Assembly: GCF_001544755.2 (NCBI RefSeq)
Contig: NZ_FCOF02000021.1
Location: 1-64,000 of the forward strand
Source: Caballeronia catudaia
GTDB taxonomy: Bacteria; Pseudomonadota; Gammaproteobacteria; Burkholderiales; Burkholderiaceae
Direction: 5' to 3'
DNA: 64,000 bases
In this document: positions 1 to 8,512 of the stretch, in pieces
Numbering within the stretch: the first letter of the stretch is position 1
Layout of the letters: every line of letters begins with the position of its first letter
Position numbers and translations under genes: made by a program
The notes under the pieces: model-generated
What the model was told of the DNA's origin: nothing
Seen by the model: the letters and a program-made list of their open reading frames with translations, nothing else
Database searches by the model: none

Positions 1-55
1 CTTGATTACTTTTGCTATTGCTCCAGCCTCGAAAGACTGAAACCGCACTCGCCAT

Positions 56-161
56 CAAGCGCCCACACTTATCGGCTGTTAGTTTTTAAAGAGCACATCG
101 CAAGACCGTCAAACCCGCCTACCGTCTTGCGTCGCTGCGTTGTCAGCAGCAGAGAAACGAG
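56..161 (-). other. rRNA operon leader (boxA region), 16S gene lies beyond the left edge
   Basis: Read on the minus strand this is a ribosomal RNA leader. A boxA-like TGCTCTTTAAAA lies at 84-95 and is followed by GTGTGGGCGCTTG at 56-68, the usual boxA/boxC arrangement just upstream of 16S rRNA in proteobacteria. BoxA recruits the Nus antitermination complex. The 16S gene itself should start to the left of position 1 and is not visible. The remaining 55 bases to the window edge look like the rest of the leader. Confidence 0.8.
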
Positions 162-190
162 ATTATGAAGAACGACCCGGTTACTGTCAA
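162..190 (-). promoter_or_regulatory. rRNA operon P1-type sigma70 promoter
   Basis: On the minus strand a perfect -35 TTGACA (185-190) is separated by exactly 17 bases from a -10 CATAAT (162-167). It points at the boxA leader to the left, so transcription should start near 155. Position, consensus strength and the following boxA make it the likely main promoter of the rRNA operon. Confidence 0.85.
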
Positions 191-240
191 CAAGAATTTC
201 TCAACTTCTTGCCTCGCTGACTGACCTACCCATCCAACCG

Positions 241-279
241 AATCAAAGCAAACGGGCCGTGCAAACATCGCACGACCCG
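241..279 (-). terminator. Rho-independent terminator of tRNA-Thr
   Basis: On the minus strand, the 10-bp stem CGGGTCGTGC/GCACGGCCCG (one G-U pair, arms 270-279 and 253-262) with a 7-base loop is followed by the T-rich TTTGCTTTGATT (241-252). It lies 12 bases past the CCA end of the tRNA and separates it from the rRNA promoter. Confidence 0.75.
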
Positions 280-291
280 TGCCTTAACTCT

Positions 292-367
<76 letters not shown>

Positions 368-377
368 GAAGGTCGAG

Positions 378-383
378 ATTCTA
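378..383 (-). promoter_or_regulatory. Possible -10 element for tRNA-Thr
   Basis: TAGAAT on the minus strand ends 10 bases before the tRNA 5' end, the right distance for a -10 element of a short-leader tRNA promoter. No good -35 lies 16-18 bases upstream inside sspB. The tRNA may instead be processed from the sspA-sspB transcript. Confidence 0.35.
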
Positions 384-385
384 CT

Positions 386-871
386 TCATTTGACGACTTT
401 GAGGTGGGACCTTGCGGCCGATTTCAAAGCATCGTCGTCGGCGTTCGATTCCGACTCGTCGAGTGAAGTCGAACTAGCCGGCTCCTCGATCTGCCGATCA
501 CGCTCGACCGGCCGTGAACCGATCGGTGCACTCGCCAGGTCCGCGCCCGAATGGGAGGCCGGCTCGACCGGAAACGCCATGCCTTGACCGTTTTCCCGCG
601 CATAAATGGCGAGCACGTTTGCGACTTGCACTTCGATCTTGTGGGACTTGCCCGAGAAGCGCGCGCTGAACTCGATCCACTCGTTGCCCATCTGCAGTTG
701 GCTCGTCGCCTCGAAACTGATGTTCAACACGATCTCGTCGTTGCGCACGAACTGGCGCGGCACACGCGTAGCCGCATCGACTCGCACGGCGATGTGGGGC
801 GTAAAGCCATTGTCCGTGCACCACTCGTACAGCGCGCGCAACAAATACGGCTTGGTGGAAATCTCTTGCAT
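386..871 (-). CDS. sspB: ClpXP protease specificity-enhancing factor SspB
   Basis: Adaptor that binds ssrA-tagged proteins from stalled ribosomes and delivers them to ClpXP in the cytoplasm. The 161-residue protein has the SspB fold region at about 1-110 (opening MQEISTKPYLLRALYEWC), a low-complexity acidic linker, and the C-terminal pentapeptide LKVVK, which matches the ClpX-binding tail of E. coli SspB (LRVVK). The ATG at 869-871 has GAGGAAA in front of it; a TTG one codon earlier is less likely. It lies 63 bases downstream of sspA, the usual operon order. Confidence 0.95.
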   Translation of the reverse strand: MQEISTKPYLLRALYEWCTDNGFTPHIAVRVDAATRVPRQFVRNDEIVLNISFEATSQLQMGNEWIEFSARFSGKSHKIEVQVANVLAIYARENGQGMAFPVEPASHSGADLASAPIGSRPVERDRQIEEPASSTSLDESESNADDDALKSAARSHLKVVK

Positions 872-934
872 CAACTTTCCTCTGTCGAAACGCGACCGCG
901 CGAAACTGCGCAGCCGCCTTCCAACGCACGCAAA

Positions 935-1546
935 CTATCGACGCATCACCTTTTCGGAAGGCGTCAGCGCTTCAATATAAGCCGGGCGGCTGAAGATCCG
1001 CTCGGCGTACTTCATCAACGGGGCCGCGTTCTTCGACAACTCGATGCCGTAGTGATCCAGGCGCCACAGCAGCGGCGCGATCGCGACGTCGAGCATCGAA
1101 AACTCTTCGCCCAGCATGTACTTGTTCTTCAGGAAGATCGGTGCGAGCTGCGTGAGGCGATCGCGGATCGCGCCACGCGCCTTCTCGTGATTCTTCTCGG
1201 CGGCCTTGCCCTTCTCGTTTTCGAGCGTGCCGACGTGAACGAACAGTTCCTTCTCGAAGTTCAGCAGGAACAGGCGCGCGCGGGCGCGCTGCACCGGATC
1301 TGCCGGCATGAGCTGCGGGTGCGGGAAACGCTCGTCGATATATTCGTTGATGATATTCGACTCGTACAGGATCAGGTCACGCTCGACCAGAATCGGTACC
1401 TGTCCGTAAGGGTTCATTACCGCGATGTCTTCCGGCTTGTTGAACAGATCGACGTCGCGGATCTCGAAATCCATGCCCTTTTCGAACAACACCAGCCGGC
1501 AGCGCTGGGAGAACGGGCAAGTAGTGCCGGAATACAGAACCATCAT
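935..1546 (-). CDS. sspA: Stringent starvation protein A
   Basis: RNA-polymerase-associated protein with a glutathione-S-transferase fold, known in E. coli for acid tolerance and stationary-phase transcription. The 203-residue protein has an N-terminal thioredoxin-like domain (about 1-80, with TTCPFSQRCR near residues 8-17) and a helical GST C-domain (about 90-200). SspA-type proteins lack GST activity. Two consecutive ATG codons begin the frame; the upstream one is annotated. It sits between petC and sspB, an order common in beta- and gammaproteobacteria. Confidence 0.93.
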   Translation of the reverse strand: MMVLYSGTTCPFSQRCRLVLFEKGMDFEIRDVDLFNKPEDIAVMNPYGQVPILVERDLILYESNIINEYIDERFPHPQLMPADPVQRARARLFLLNFEKELFVHVGTLENEKGKAAEKNHEKARGAIRDRLTQLAPIFLKNKYMLGEEFSMLDVAIAPLLWRLDHYGIELSKNAAPLMKYAERIFSRPAYIEALTPSEKVMRR

Positions 1547-1641
1547 GTTTTTAAAGTTCCTTCAGTAAACTCGAAGGGCCGGCTGCGACGCTCCCTTTCC
1601 GGGGAACGTCGTCGCGCCGACCCACGCCGTCGAGGGGCGCG

Positions 1642-2397
1642 CTATTTGATATCTTTCCAGTATGCCGCGTTCAGGCGCCACGCGAGGAAACTCAACAGCG
1701 CCAGGAACAGCAGAACCCAGACGCCGAGCCGCTTGCGCGTCTGCTGCGCGGGTTCCGACATCCACGACATGTACGAAACGAGATCGGCCACACTTGAATC
1801 ATAATCCACGGATGACATGGCACCAGGCGTAACCTGAGTGTAACCGACGAACCTTTTTACCTTTTCGCCGGTATGCTCGTCTGTGCCGGTCTCGAATTTG
1901 GCGTCCCGGATGCCCTGAAGCGTCCAGAGCACATGCGGCATCCCGACGTTTTCGTACACGCGATTGTTCCAGCCGGTCGGCCGCGTCGGATCACGGTAAA
2001 AACTTCGCAGGTACGTGTAGAGCCAGTCCTTGCCGCGCGCCCGAGCCTCGACCGACAAATCCGGCGGCGACGCGCCGAACCACGCTTTCGCGTCGTCCGG
2101 ACGCATCGCGATGGACATCGTGTTGCCGACCTTGTCGGTCGAAAACAGCAGATTTTCCTGGATTTGCTTCTCGCTGATGCCGAGATCGGTCAACCGGTTG
2201 TACCGCATCAGATTCGCGCTGTGGCAGTTCAGGCAATAGTTTACAAAGATCTGCGCGCCGTGCTGCAGAGACGCGAGGTTGTCCGAGCTATCGGGTGCGC
2301 GGTCGAGCACCGCTTCTTCCTCCGCCTGCACGGGCGCCGCGGCGAACGCGAACAGCACCGCAGCGATCATCGATATTGCAGAGAGCCATTTTTTCAT
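1642..2397 (-). CDS. petC: Cytochrome c1 of the bc1 complex
   Basis: Haem c subunit of ubiquinol:cytochrome c reductase that passes electrons from the Rieske cluster to soluble cytochrome c on the periplasmic side. The 251-residue protein has a Sec signal peptide ending near AEEE (about residue 25), one haem attachment motif CLNCH at 55-59, a likely axial Met in PGAM (near 194), and a C-terminal membrane anchor (about 227-245) ending WKDIK. The MKKWLS start is chosen because upstream in-frame sequence has no signal-peptide character. It is 23 bases after petB. Confidence 0.96.
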   Translation of the reverse strand: MKKWLSAISMIAAVLFAFAAAPVQAEEEAVLDRAPDSSDNLASLQHGAQIFVNYCLNCHSANLMRYNRLTDLGISEKQIQENLLFSTDKVGNTMSIAMRPDDAKAWFGASPPDLSVEARARGKDWLYTYLRSFYRDPTRPTGWNNRVYENVGMPHVLWTLQGIRDAKFETGTDEHTGEKVKRFVGYTQVTPGAMSSVDYDSSVADLVSYMSWMSEPAQQTRKRLGVWVLLFLALLSFLAWRLNAAYWKDIK

Positions 2398-2420
2398 CGT
2401 ATTTGTCTCCGGACGTGCGC

Positions 2421-3803
2421 TCAGTGAGGTTTGTAGTGCACTCGCTCGGGCGGCGTCTTGAACTTGCCGCGCGGCGTCCAGAAAGGCATGCCGAGGAAGA
2501 ATGCAAAGTAGATCAGCGCGCAGATCTGTGCGATCAGCGTCGCGGCCGGCGATGGCGGTCGCGTGCCCAAAAATCCGAGCATGAGGAACGCGAACACGAA
2601 AATCGCGTAAAAGACCTTGTGGAACATCGGCCGATAACGAATCGACTTCACCGGGCTTCTGTCCAGCCACGGCAGGAAGAACAGCGAAACCACCGCCGTG
2701 CCCATCACGACCACGCCCCAGAACTTCGATTCCGTCAACGCCATGAAGATCAGCACGAGCACCGCGAGCACCGGCAGGCCGATCCGCCACTTGCCGCGCG
2801 CGCGCACGAGCGCGAGCAGGGCGAGCGCCGCGATGACGATCATCAGCACGATCTTGAACGGATCGGTCGTCGCGCGGAGCATCGCGTAGAACGCCGTGAA
2901 GTACCACACCGGCGCGATTTCGGGCGGCGTCTGCAGCGGGTTGGCCGGCACGAAGTTGTTCGCTTCGAGGAAGTAGCCGCCCATCTCCGGCGCGAAGAAG
3001 ATGATCGCCGCGAAGATCAGCAGGAACACGCACACGCCCATGAAGTCGTGCACCGAGTAGTACGGATGGAACGGAATGCCGTCGAGCGGAATACCGTTCG
3101 CGTCCTTCTTCGCCTTGATCTCGACGCCGTCCGGATTATTCGAGCCGACCTCATGCAGCGCGACCAGATGCGCGACCACGAGCCCGATCAGCACGAGCGG
3201 AATCGCGATTACGTGGAACGCGAAGAAGCGATTCAGCGTGACGTCCGATACGACGTAATCGCCGCGAATCCACAGCGACAGATCCGGGCCGATGAACGGA
3301 ATCGCCGAGAACAGGTTCACGATCACCTGCGCGCCCCAGAACGACATCTGCCCCCACGGCAACAGATAGCCGAAGAACGCTTCGGCCATGAGGCACAGGA
3401 AGATCGCGCAACCGAAGACCCACACGAGCTCGCGCGGCTTGCGATACGAGCCGTACATCAGCCCGCGGAACATGTGCAGGTAGACAACCACGAAGAACAT
3501 CGACGCGCCCGTCGAATGCATGTAGCGGATGAGCCAGCCCCACGGCACCTCGCGCATGATGTACTCGACCGATGCGAACGCGAGCGTCGCATCGGGCTTG
3601 TAGTTCATCGTGAGAAAAATGCCCGTGACGATCTGGTTGACCAGCACCAGCAGCGCGAGCGAGCCGAAGAAGTACCAGAAGTTGAAGTTCTTCGGCGCGT
3701 AGTATTCGGAGACGTGTTTCTTCCACGTCGACGTCATCGGGAAGCGACGGTCGATCCAGCCGACCAGTCCCGTCGTCTCGACTTCCTTCTCTGCGGTCGC
3801 CAT
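2421..3803 (-). CDS. petB: Cytochrome b of the bc1 complex
   Basis: Membrane core of the bc1 complex carrying both b haems and the Qo and Qi quinone sites. The 460-residue length is that of a complete one-piece cytochrome b with about eight membrane helices. The haem ligands are H96 and H110 with H197 and H212. The Qo-loop motif reads PVWY rather than PEWY, a variant I recall as usual in beta/gammaproteobacteria. Its ATG abuts the petA stop codon, so translation is probably coupled. Confidence 0.97.
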   Translation of the reverse strand: MATAEKEVETTGLVGWIDRRFPMTSTWKKHVSEYYAPKNFNFWYFFGSLALLVLVNQIVTGIFLTMNYKPDATLAFASVEYIMREVPWGWLIRYMHSTGASMFFVVVYLHMFRGLMYGSYRKPRELVWVFGCAIFLCLMAEAFFGYLLPWGQMSFWGAQVIVNLFSAIPFIGPDLSLWIRGDYVVSDVTLNRFFAFHVIAIPLVLIGLVVAHLVALHEVGSNNPDGVEIKAKKDANGIPLDGIPFHPYYSVHDFMGVCVFLLIFAAIIFFAPEMGGYFLEANNFVPANPLQTPPEIAPVWYFTAFYAMLRATTDPFKIVLMIVIAALALLALVRARGKWRIGLPVLAVLVLIFMALTESKFWGVVVMGTAVVSLFFLPWLDRSPVKSIRYRPMFHKVFYAIFVFAFLMLGFLGTRPPSPAATLIAQICALIYFAFFLGMPFWTPRGKFKTPPERVHYKPH

Positions 3804-4424
3804 TTACGCCTCTCCCTTTTCGTCCTTGCCGATCACGAGTTGCGTCGCGGAAGTGAACATGAACGGCGGAATGTCCAGGTTCTGCGGCGCGGGCTTGTTC
3901 TTGAAGACGCGGCCGGCCATGTCGTAGGTCGAGCCGTGGCACGGGCAAAGGAAGCCGCCCGGCCAGTTATCGGGGAGATTGGGTTGAGGACCTTCGGTGA
4001 AACGCGGCGTCGGCGTGCAGCCCAGATGCGTGCACACGGCGACCGCCACGAAAATGTTCTTGTGATCGGCGCGCGAACGGAACTCGTTGTTGCAGTACTC
4101 CGGCAACGGCATCGAGAATTCCATCTTCGATTGCGGGTCGGCCACTTCGTTGTCGGCTTTCTTGACGTCGGACAGCATTTCGTCGGTGCGATTCACGATC
4201 CACACCGGCTTGCCGCGCCAGGCGACGGTCATCATGTCGCCGGGCTTGAGTCCGCTGATATCGACCTCGACGGGCGCGCCCGCCGCCTTGGCCTTCTCCG
4301 ATGGAGCGAACGAACCTACAAAAGGAACCACGGTGGCCACTGCTCCGAAACCACCTACTGCGGTCGTCGCAATCAGCCAGGTACGGCGGCCGCCGTCGAC
4401 GCGTTTTTCTTCCTTGTCTCGCAT
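3804..4424 (-). CDS. petA: Rieske iron-sulfur subunit of the bc1 complex
   Basis: Holds the mobile [2Fe-2S] cluster that takes an electron from quinol at the Qo site. In the 206-residue protein the cluster boxes are CTHLGC (C131, H133) and CPCHGS (C160, H163), and a membrane anchor spans about 16-38. The N-terminal RRTWL preceding the hydrophobic stretch fits a Tat-dependent anchor; tatABC lies nearby. The ATG at 4422-4424 is preferred to an in-frame GTG four codons upstream because GTGGGG in front of it can serve as ribosome binding site. Confidence 0.95.
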   Translation of the reverse strand: MRDKEEKRVDGGRRTWLIATTAVGGFGAVATVVPFVGSFAPSEKAKAAGAPVEVDISGLKPGDMMTVAWRGKPVWIVNRTDEMLSDVKKADNEVADPQSKMEFSMPLPEYCNNEFRSRADHKNIFVAVAVCTHLGCTPTPRFTEGPQPNLPDNWPGGFLCPCHGSTYDMAGRVFKNKPAPQNLDIPPFMFTSATQLVIGKDEKGEA

Positions 4425-4642
4425 CACACGCCCCACTTCTGAGTTGGATTTATACCGTCACATCAGTTGTTCCGCCGCTAGTGTGCGCGAATGGAGTTGG
4501 CATTTACAAGGGCCGACTAGCAAAAATCACTCGAAGTGATTGATGCTTCAGGGTTTTCCCCACGTTTTTCGCGCAATCTCATGAAGCGTTCATTTAAGCC
4601 GGCTAGCAGCGCCAATAATCGCCGAATGGGCTTAATGGTGCA

Positions 4643-5389
4643 TTAAACCGGATTATCGACATCGATAAAAAGATGTTCGAGATCGAATTGCTCCGACAGA
4701 TGCGTGCCCACTGCCTGCACGCCGTAGCGCTCCGTCGCGTGATGGCCGGCCGCGATATATGCGACGCCGGATTCCGCCGCGATGTGCATGGTCTGCTCGG
4801 AGACTTCGCCGCTGAGATACACATCCGCGCCGGCCGCGATGGCCTCTTCGAAGTAGCCCTGTGCACCGCCGGTGCACCACGCGACGCGCCGCAGTTCCTT
4901 GTCCGTATCGCCGAACACGAGCGGCTTTCTGCCGAGCGCGTTCTCGACCATGGCGCTGAAGTGCTCGAGCGGGAGCGGCATGCCGAGCGTCGCGACCCAG
5001 CCGAGGTCCTGATCGGCGAAACGGGCGTCCGCGATCAGACCGAGCCGCGCGCCGATCTGCGCGTTGTTGCCCAACTCCGGATGCGAGTCGAGCGGAAGAT
5101 GGTAGGCAAAAAGATTGATGTCGTTGGCGATCAGCGTGCGCAACCGCCTATGCTTGCGCCCCGTGATCTGCGGCGCCTCGTTACGCCAGAAGTAGCCGTG
5201 ATGCACGAGCACGGTGTCCGCGCCCCACTCCACGGCGGCTTCCAGGAAGGCCAGCGACGCCGTCACGCCGGTCGCGATCTTGCGCACGCGGCGCGCGCCT
5301 TCAACCTGCAGACCGTTCGGGCAATAGTCCTTGAAGCGGCCGATTTCCAGCAGATTGTTCAGATACAATTCGAGTTCGATCCGATCCAT
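4643..5389 (-). CDS. Nif3-like dinuclear metal centre protein (YbgI family)
   Basis: Member of the NIF3/GTP cyclohydrolase I type 2-like family of hexameric dimetal proteins; the cellular reaction is not firmly known. The 248 residues include the metal-binding signatures LVHHGYFW (H63-H64), HLPLDSHPELGN (H97, D101) and a C-terminal GHHATERYG. AGAGGA lies upstream of the ATG. Its start codon is only 20 bases from that of the divergent protease gene. The 218 bases between petA and its stop hold no recognisable gene. Confidence 0.88.
   Translation of the reverse strand: MDRIELELYLNNLLEIGRFKDYCPNGLQVEGARRVRKIATGVTASLAFLEAAVEWGADTVLVHHGYFWRNEAPQITGRKHRRLRTLIANDINLFAYHLPLDSHPELGNNAQIGARLGLIADARFADQDLGWVATLGMPLPLEHFSAMVENALGRKPLVFGDTDKELRRVAWCTGGAQGYFEEAIAAGADVYLSGEVSEQTMHIAAESGVAYIAAGHHATERYGVQAVGTHLSEQFDLEHLFIDVDNPV
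5364..5369 (+). promoter_or_regulatory. Possible -10 element for the htrA-type gene
   Basis: TACAAT on the plus strand lies about 40 bases before the protease ATG, inside the first codons of the divergent nif3-like gene. No convincing -35 sits 17 bases upstream. It is offered because the 20-base intergenic gap cannot itself contain a promoter. Confidence 0.3.
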
Positions 5390-5409
5390 GAAATCCTCTA
5401 TCCCTTCAA

Positions 5410-6633
5410 ATGCTTAGACGCTTCTGGCTATTCTTTGCCCAAGCGGTCACCGTGCTTTTGGCCCTGATGTTCATCATCGCGACCTTGAAACCGCAGTGGC
5501 TCCAACGTCAAGGCCAATTCGGCAAGCAGCTTGCCGAGCCGATCGTCGCATTGCAGGAGGTGGCGCCGAGCATTGGCTCGAGGCCGCTTCAGTCGTCCTT
5601 TTCGGAAGGCGCGCAAAAGGCGATGCCGGCCGTCGTGAACGTGTTCTCCAGCAAGGACGGCAATCTGCCGCCCGACCCGCGCGCGAAAGACCCGCTATTC
5701 CGCTACTTCTTCGGTGAAAAGAACAAGCGCAAGAGCGACGAGCCGCCAGCGTCGAATCTCGGCTCCGGTGTCATCGTCAGCCCGGAAGGTTACATTCTAA
5801 CGAACCAGCACGTCGTCGACGGTGCGGATCAGATCGAAGTCGCCCTCGCCGATGGCCGCACGTCGAGCGCAAAGGTGATCGGCGTCGATCCGGAAACCGA
5901 CCTCGCCGTGCTCAAGATCAACATGACCAACCTGCCGAGCATCACGCTCGGGCGCATGGACCAGACGCGCGTGGGCGATGTCGTGCTCGCGATCGGCAAT
6001 CCGTTCGGCGTCGGTCAGACGGTTACGATGGGCATCGTGAGCGCGCTCGGACGCAATCATCTCGGCATCAATACGTTCGAGAACTTCATTCAGACCGACG
6101 CCGCAATCAACCCCGGCAACTCGGGCGGCGCACTGGTCGACGTGAACGGCAATCTGCTCGGCATCAACACGGCGATCTATTCGCGCAGCGGCGGCTCGCT
6201 CGGCATCGGCTTCGCCATTCCCGTGTCGACCGCGCGCAGCGTGCTGGAAAGCATCATCACGACTGGCACCGTGACGCGCGGCTGGATCGGCGTGGAGCCG
6301 CAAGATGTGACGCCGGAGATCGCCGAATCGTTCGGGCTCGACCAGAAGTCCGGCGCGATCGTCGCGGGCGTGCTGCAGGGCGGCCCGGCGGACAAGGCGG
6401 GCATCAAGCCGGGCGACATCCTCGTGTCCATCAACGACGACACCATCACCGATACGACGCGTCTGCTCAATGTCGTCGCGCAGATCAAGCCGGGCACGTC
6501 CGTGAAGGTTCATCTTATGCGCAAGAACAAGGAGCTCGACGTCAGCGTGATGATCGGCAAACGTCCCGCGCCGCCGCGAGCACCACAGATGCCGGATGAA
6601 GACGGCGATCAGGGCGATCAGAGCGACGAATAA
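5410..6633 (+). CDS. HtrA/Deg-family periplasmic serine endopeptidase, single PDZ domain
   Basis: Envelope quality-control protease. The 407 residues comprise an N-terminal membrane anchor or uncleaved signal (about 6-24), a trypsin-like domain with catalytic H134 (TNQHVVDGA), D164 (ETDLAVLKI) and S238 (NPGNSGGAL), and one PDZ domain (about 290-375). One PDZ plus an anchor resembles DegS more than two-PDZ DegP/DegQ. The C-terminus is proline-rich then acidic. No Shine-Dalgarno sequence is visible before the ATG, which is unusual for this window. It ends at a shared terminator facing tatC. Confidence 0.93.
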   Translation: MLRRFWLFFAQAVTVLLALMFIIATLKPQWLQRQGQFGKQLAEPIVALQEVAPSIGSRPLQSSFSEGAQKAMPAVVNVFSSKDGNLPPDPRAKDPLFRYFFGEKNKRKSDEPPASNLGSGVIVSPEGYILTNQHVVDGADQIEVALADGRTSSAKVIGVDPETDLAVLKINMTNLPSITLGRMDQTRVGDVVLAIGNPFGVGQTVTMGIVSALGRNHLGINTFENFIQTDAAINPGNSGGALVDVNGNLLGINTAIYSRSGGSLGIGFAIPVSTARSVLESIITTGTVTRGWIGVEPQDVTPEIAESFGLDQKSGAIVAGVLQGGPADKAGIKPGDILVSINDDTITDTTRLLNVVAQIKPGTSVKVHLMRKNKELDVSVMIGKRPAPPRAPQMPDEDGDQGDQSDE

Positions 6634-6653
6634 ATCGCCGTGGTTTGGACAGC

Positions 6654-6691
6654 AAAAAGGCAGCTTCGATCGAATCGAAGCTGCCTTTTTT
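6654..6691. terminator. Bidirectional terminator between htrA-type gene and tatC
   Basis: A perfect 12-bp stem GGCAGCTTCGAT/ATCGAAGCTGCC (6659-6670 and 6674-6685) with loop CGA is flanked by A5 on the left and T7 on the right, so it can end both the rightward protease transcript and the leftward tat transcript. Confidence 0.92.
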
Positions 6692-6729
6692 GCATCTCAT
6701 CGGCGCGACAATTAGCCGCACCTTCGCGT

Positions 6730-7506
6730 CTATTCCGCCGCGGCTTCCTCACTCTTGATCTGTTCCTTGCCGACCACCAGCCGCGCCGCGATGATGCCCA
6801 ACTCATAAAGAATGACGAGCGGAATCGCGAGAATCAGCTGGGAAAAGACATCGGGCGGCGTGACGACCGCCGAAATGACGAAAGCGCCGACGATCACATA
6901 CGGACGAACCTGCTTGAGCTTTGCGATCGATACAACGCCCATGCGCGCGAGCAGCACGACGACGATCGGCACTTCGAAGGTCACACCGAACGCGATGAAC
7001 ATGGTCAGCACGAAGCTCAGGTAATTGTCGATGTCCGTCGTCATTTCCGCGCCGAGCGGCGCGTTGTAATGCGCCATCACGCGGAAGATAGTCGGGAACA
7101 CGACGAAATACGCGAACGCCATGCCGCACAGGAACAGCGAGTAGCTGCTGAATACGAGCGGCCCGACGAGTTTCTTCTCGTGCTGATACAGGCCCGGTGC
7201 GACGAACGCCCAAATCTGATACAGCACGAACGGCAGCGCGATGACGAATGCAACGAGCATTGTCACTTTCATCGGCACGAAGAACGAGCCGGTGACGTCG
7301 GTGACGATCATCTTGCCGTCGGCCGGCAGGTTTTGCATCAGCGGGCGAGCCAGCAGTTTGAAGATGTCCGGCGCCCAGTACACCAGTGCGACGAACACGA
7401 CGATGACCGAAGCGCCCGCGCGAATGATGCGGTCGCGCAATTCGACCAGATGCGAAATGAACGTCTCTTCGACGGGCTCTTCTTTGGATTGTTGCGGGTC
7501 GCTCAC
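6730..7506 (-). CDS. tatC: Sec-independent translocase subunit TatC
   Basis: Six-helix membrane receptor for twin-arginine signal peptides. The 258-residue protein opens VSDPQQSKEEPVEETFISHL; the conserved SHLVELRDRI and the central FAPGLYQHEKK region match TatC. A GTG at 7504-7506 with GAGGG upstream is chosen; longer in-frame sequence before it is arginine-rich, overlaps tatB and is not TatC-like. Likely substrates in this window include the Rieske protein and MsrP. It is the last gene of the long his-tat gene string. Confidence 0.95.
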   Translation of the reverse strand: MSDPQQSKEEPVEETFISHLVELRDRIIRAGASVIVVFVALVYWAPDIFKLLARPLMQNLPADGKMIVTDVTGSFFVPMKVTMLVAFVIALPFVLYQIWAFVAPGLYQHEKKLVGPLVFSSYSLFLCGMAFAYFVVFPTIFRVMAHYNAPLGAEMTTDIDNYLSFVLTMFIAFGVTFEVPIVVVLLARMGVVSIAKLKQVRPYVIVGAFVISAVVTPPDVFSQLILAIPLVILYELGIIAARLVVGKEQIKSEEAAAE

Positions 7507-7555
7507 GCCGGCCCTCGGTTGATCATGGAAGGAATGGGATCGAAGCGCGGCTCGC

Positions 7556-8086
7556 TCAGAAGAACCGGGTCTGCCGGCGCAGCGTGGCGGGCGTATGGCG
7601 AGCAACGCGCGCCGCGCCCGACTGAACCCGCGTACGGCGCGCGGTGGTGCGCTTGTACCAGTTGGGAATCGCGCTCTGCTTGACGCGCCAGTTCCTGCGC
7701 TTGGTCGACGCCGATGACGGCGTGCTTGCCCAAGGCTTGTCCGATGCGGCGCTATCCGCGGATTCCGCCTCGCCGCCCGCGATACTCGGCGCGACCGACG
7801 TGCCTTCGTTCCACGCATCGTTCAATTCGGACTCGTGGCGCTTGAGCGTATCGTGAATCGACGACTGGACGTTCGTGGCCGCTGTTTCGAACTCGGTGCG
7901 CATTTTCTTCAGCTCATCGAGTTCCATCTCGCGCGCGACTTCCGACTTGACGTCGTTGATGTAGCGCTGAGCGCGCCCAAAGAGTGCACCCGCCGTGCGT
8001 GCGACGCCTGGCAGGCGCTCCGGCCCGAGGACCACCAGCGCCACGACGCCGATGACCGCCATTTTGGTCAGACCGAGATCGAGCAT
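7556..8086 (-). CDS. tatB: Sec-independent translocase subunit TatB
   Basis: Forms the substrate-binding complex with TatC. The 176-residue protein begins with a single membrane helix (MLDLGLTKMAVIGVVALVVL), then the TatA/B-type GPERLPG hinge at about 21-27 and an amphipathic helix, followed by a long variable, basic C-terminal tail. E37-type acidic residues and the length distinguish it from TatA. It lies 36 bases after tatA and 49 bases before tatC. Confidence 0.94.
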   Translation of the reverse strand: MLDLGLTKMAVIGVVALVVLGPERLPGVARTAGALFGRAQRYINDVKSEVAREMELDELKKMRTEFETAATNVQSSIHDTLKRHESELNDAWNEGTSVAPSIAGGEAESADSAASDKPWASTPSSASTKRRNWRVKQSAIPNWYKRTTARRTRVQSGAARVARHTPATLRRQTRFF

Positions 8087-8122
8087 TGAACGAGAAGTGG
8101 ATGGTTGCGGTCGGCGGCCGGA

Positions 8123-8359
8123 TTAACGGTAGTCGCCCGAGCGGGACTTGTCCTTCGCCTCGACATCCACCGCGCCGTTACGCGGCAGTTCGCGCTGATC
8201 GGCCGAATTCGCCGGCGTTTCGCCATCGCGCATGCCTTCCTTGAAACCCTTCACCGCACCGCCCAGATCGCCGCCGATATTGCGCAGTTTCTTCGTGCCG
8301 AAGACGAGCGCCACGATCAACAAGACGATCAACCAATGCCAAATGCTTAACGAACCCAT
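8123..8359 (-). CDS. tatA: Sec-independent translocase subunit TatA
   Basis: Pore- or patch-forming component of the Tat system. The 78-residue protein has one membrane helix (SIWHWLIVLLIVALVF), the FGTKKLRNIG hinge at about 20-29, an amphipathic helix (DLGGAVKGFKEGM) and a polar tail. It is first of three consecutive tat genes; the 153 bases between it and the HIT gene carry only a small GAGGC/GCCTC hairpin near 8430-8445 and no clear promoter. Confidence 0.95.
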   Translation of the reverse strand: MGSLSIWHWLIVLLIVALVFGTKKLRNIGGDLGGAVKGFKEGMRDGETPANSADQRELPRNGAVDVEAKDKSRSGDYR

Positions 8360-8512
8360 GATAAAACTCTCCGTGATTCCGCCCCGAATTGGGTACCGGG
8401 GACGGAAGGTCGGCCTTTCGACCTAGGCCGAGGCACTTTGCCTCAGCTTCATCTATTGATTTTGCTCGCCCAATATTTCATTGGAAAGGAGAATGCCGAC
8501 AAAAAATGCGGC

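Noticed and set aside
2295..4442. A 715-codon plus-strand open frame opposite petB and petA
   Set aside because: Composition is the same Arg/His/Glu-rich antisense shadow, and the three bc1 genes opposite it carry all ligands and motifs.
8425..8450. GAGGC-ACTTT-GCCTC hairpin between tatA and the HIT gene as a terminator
   Set aside because: Only five pairs and no T run; too weak to call.
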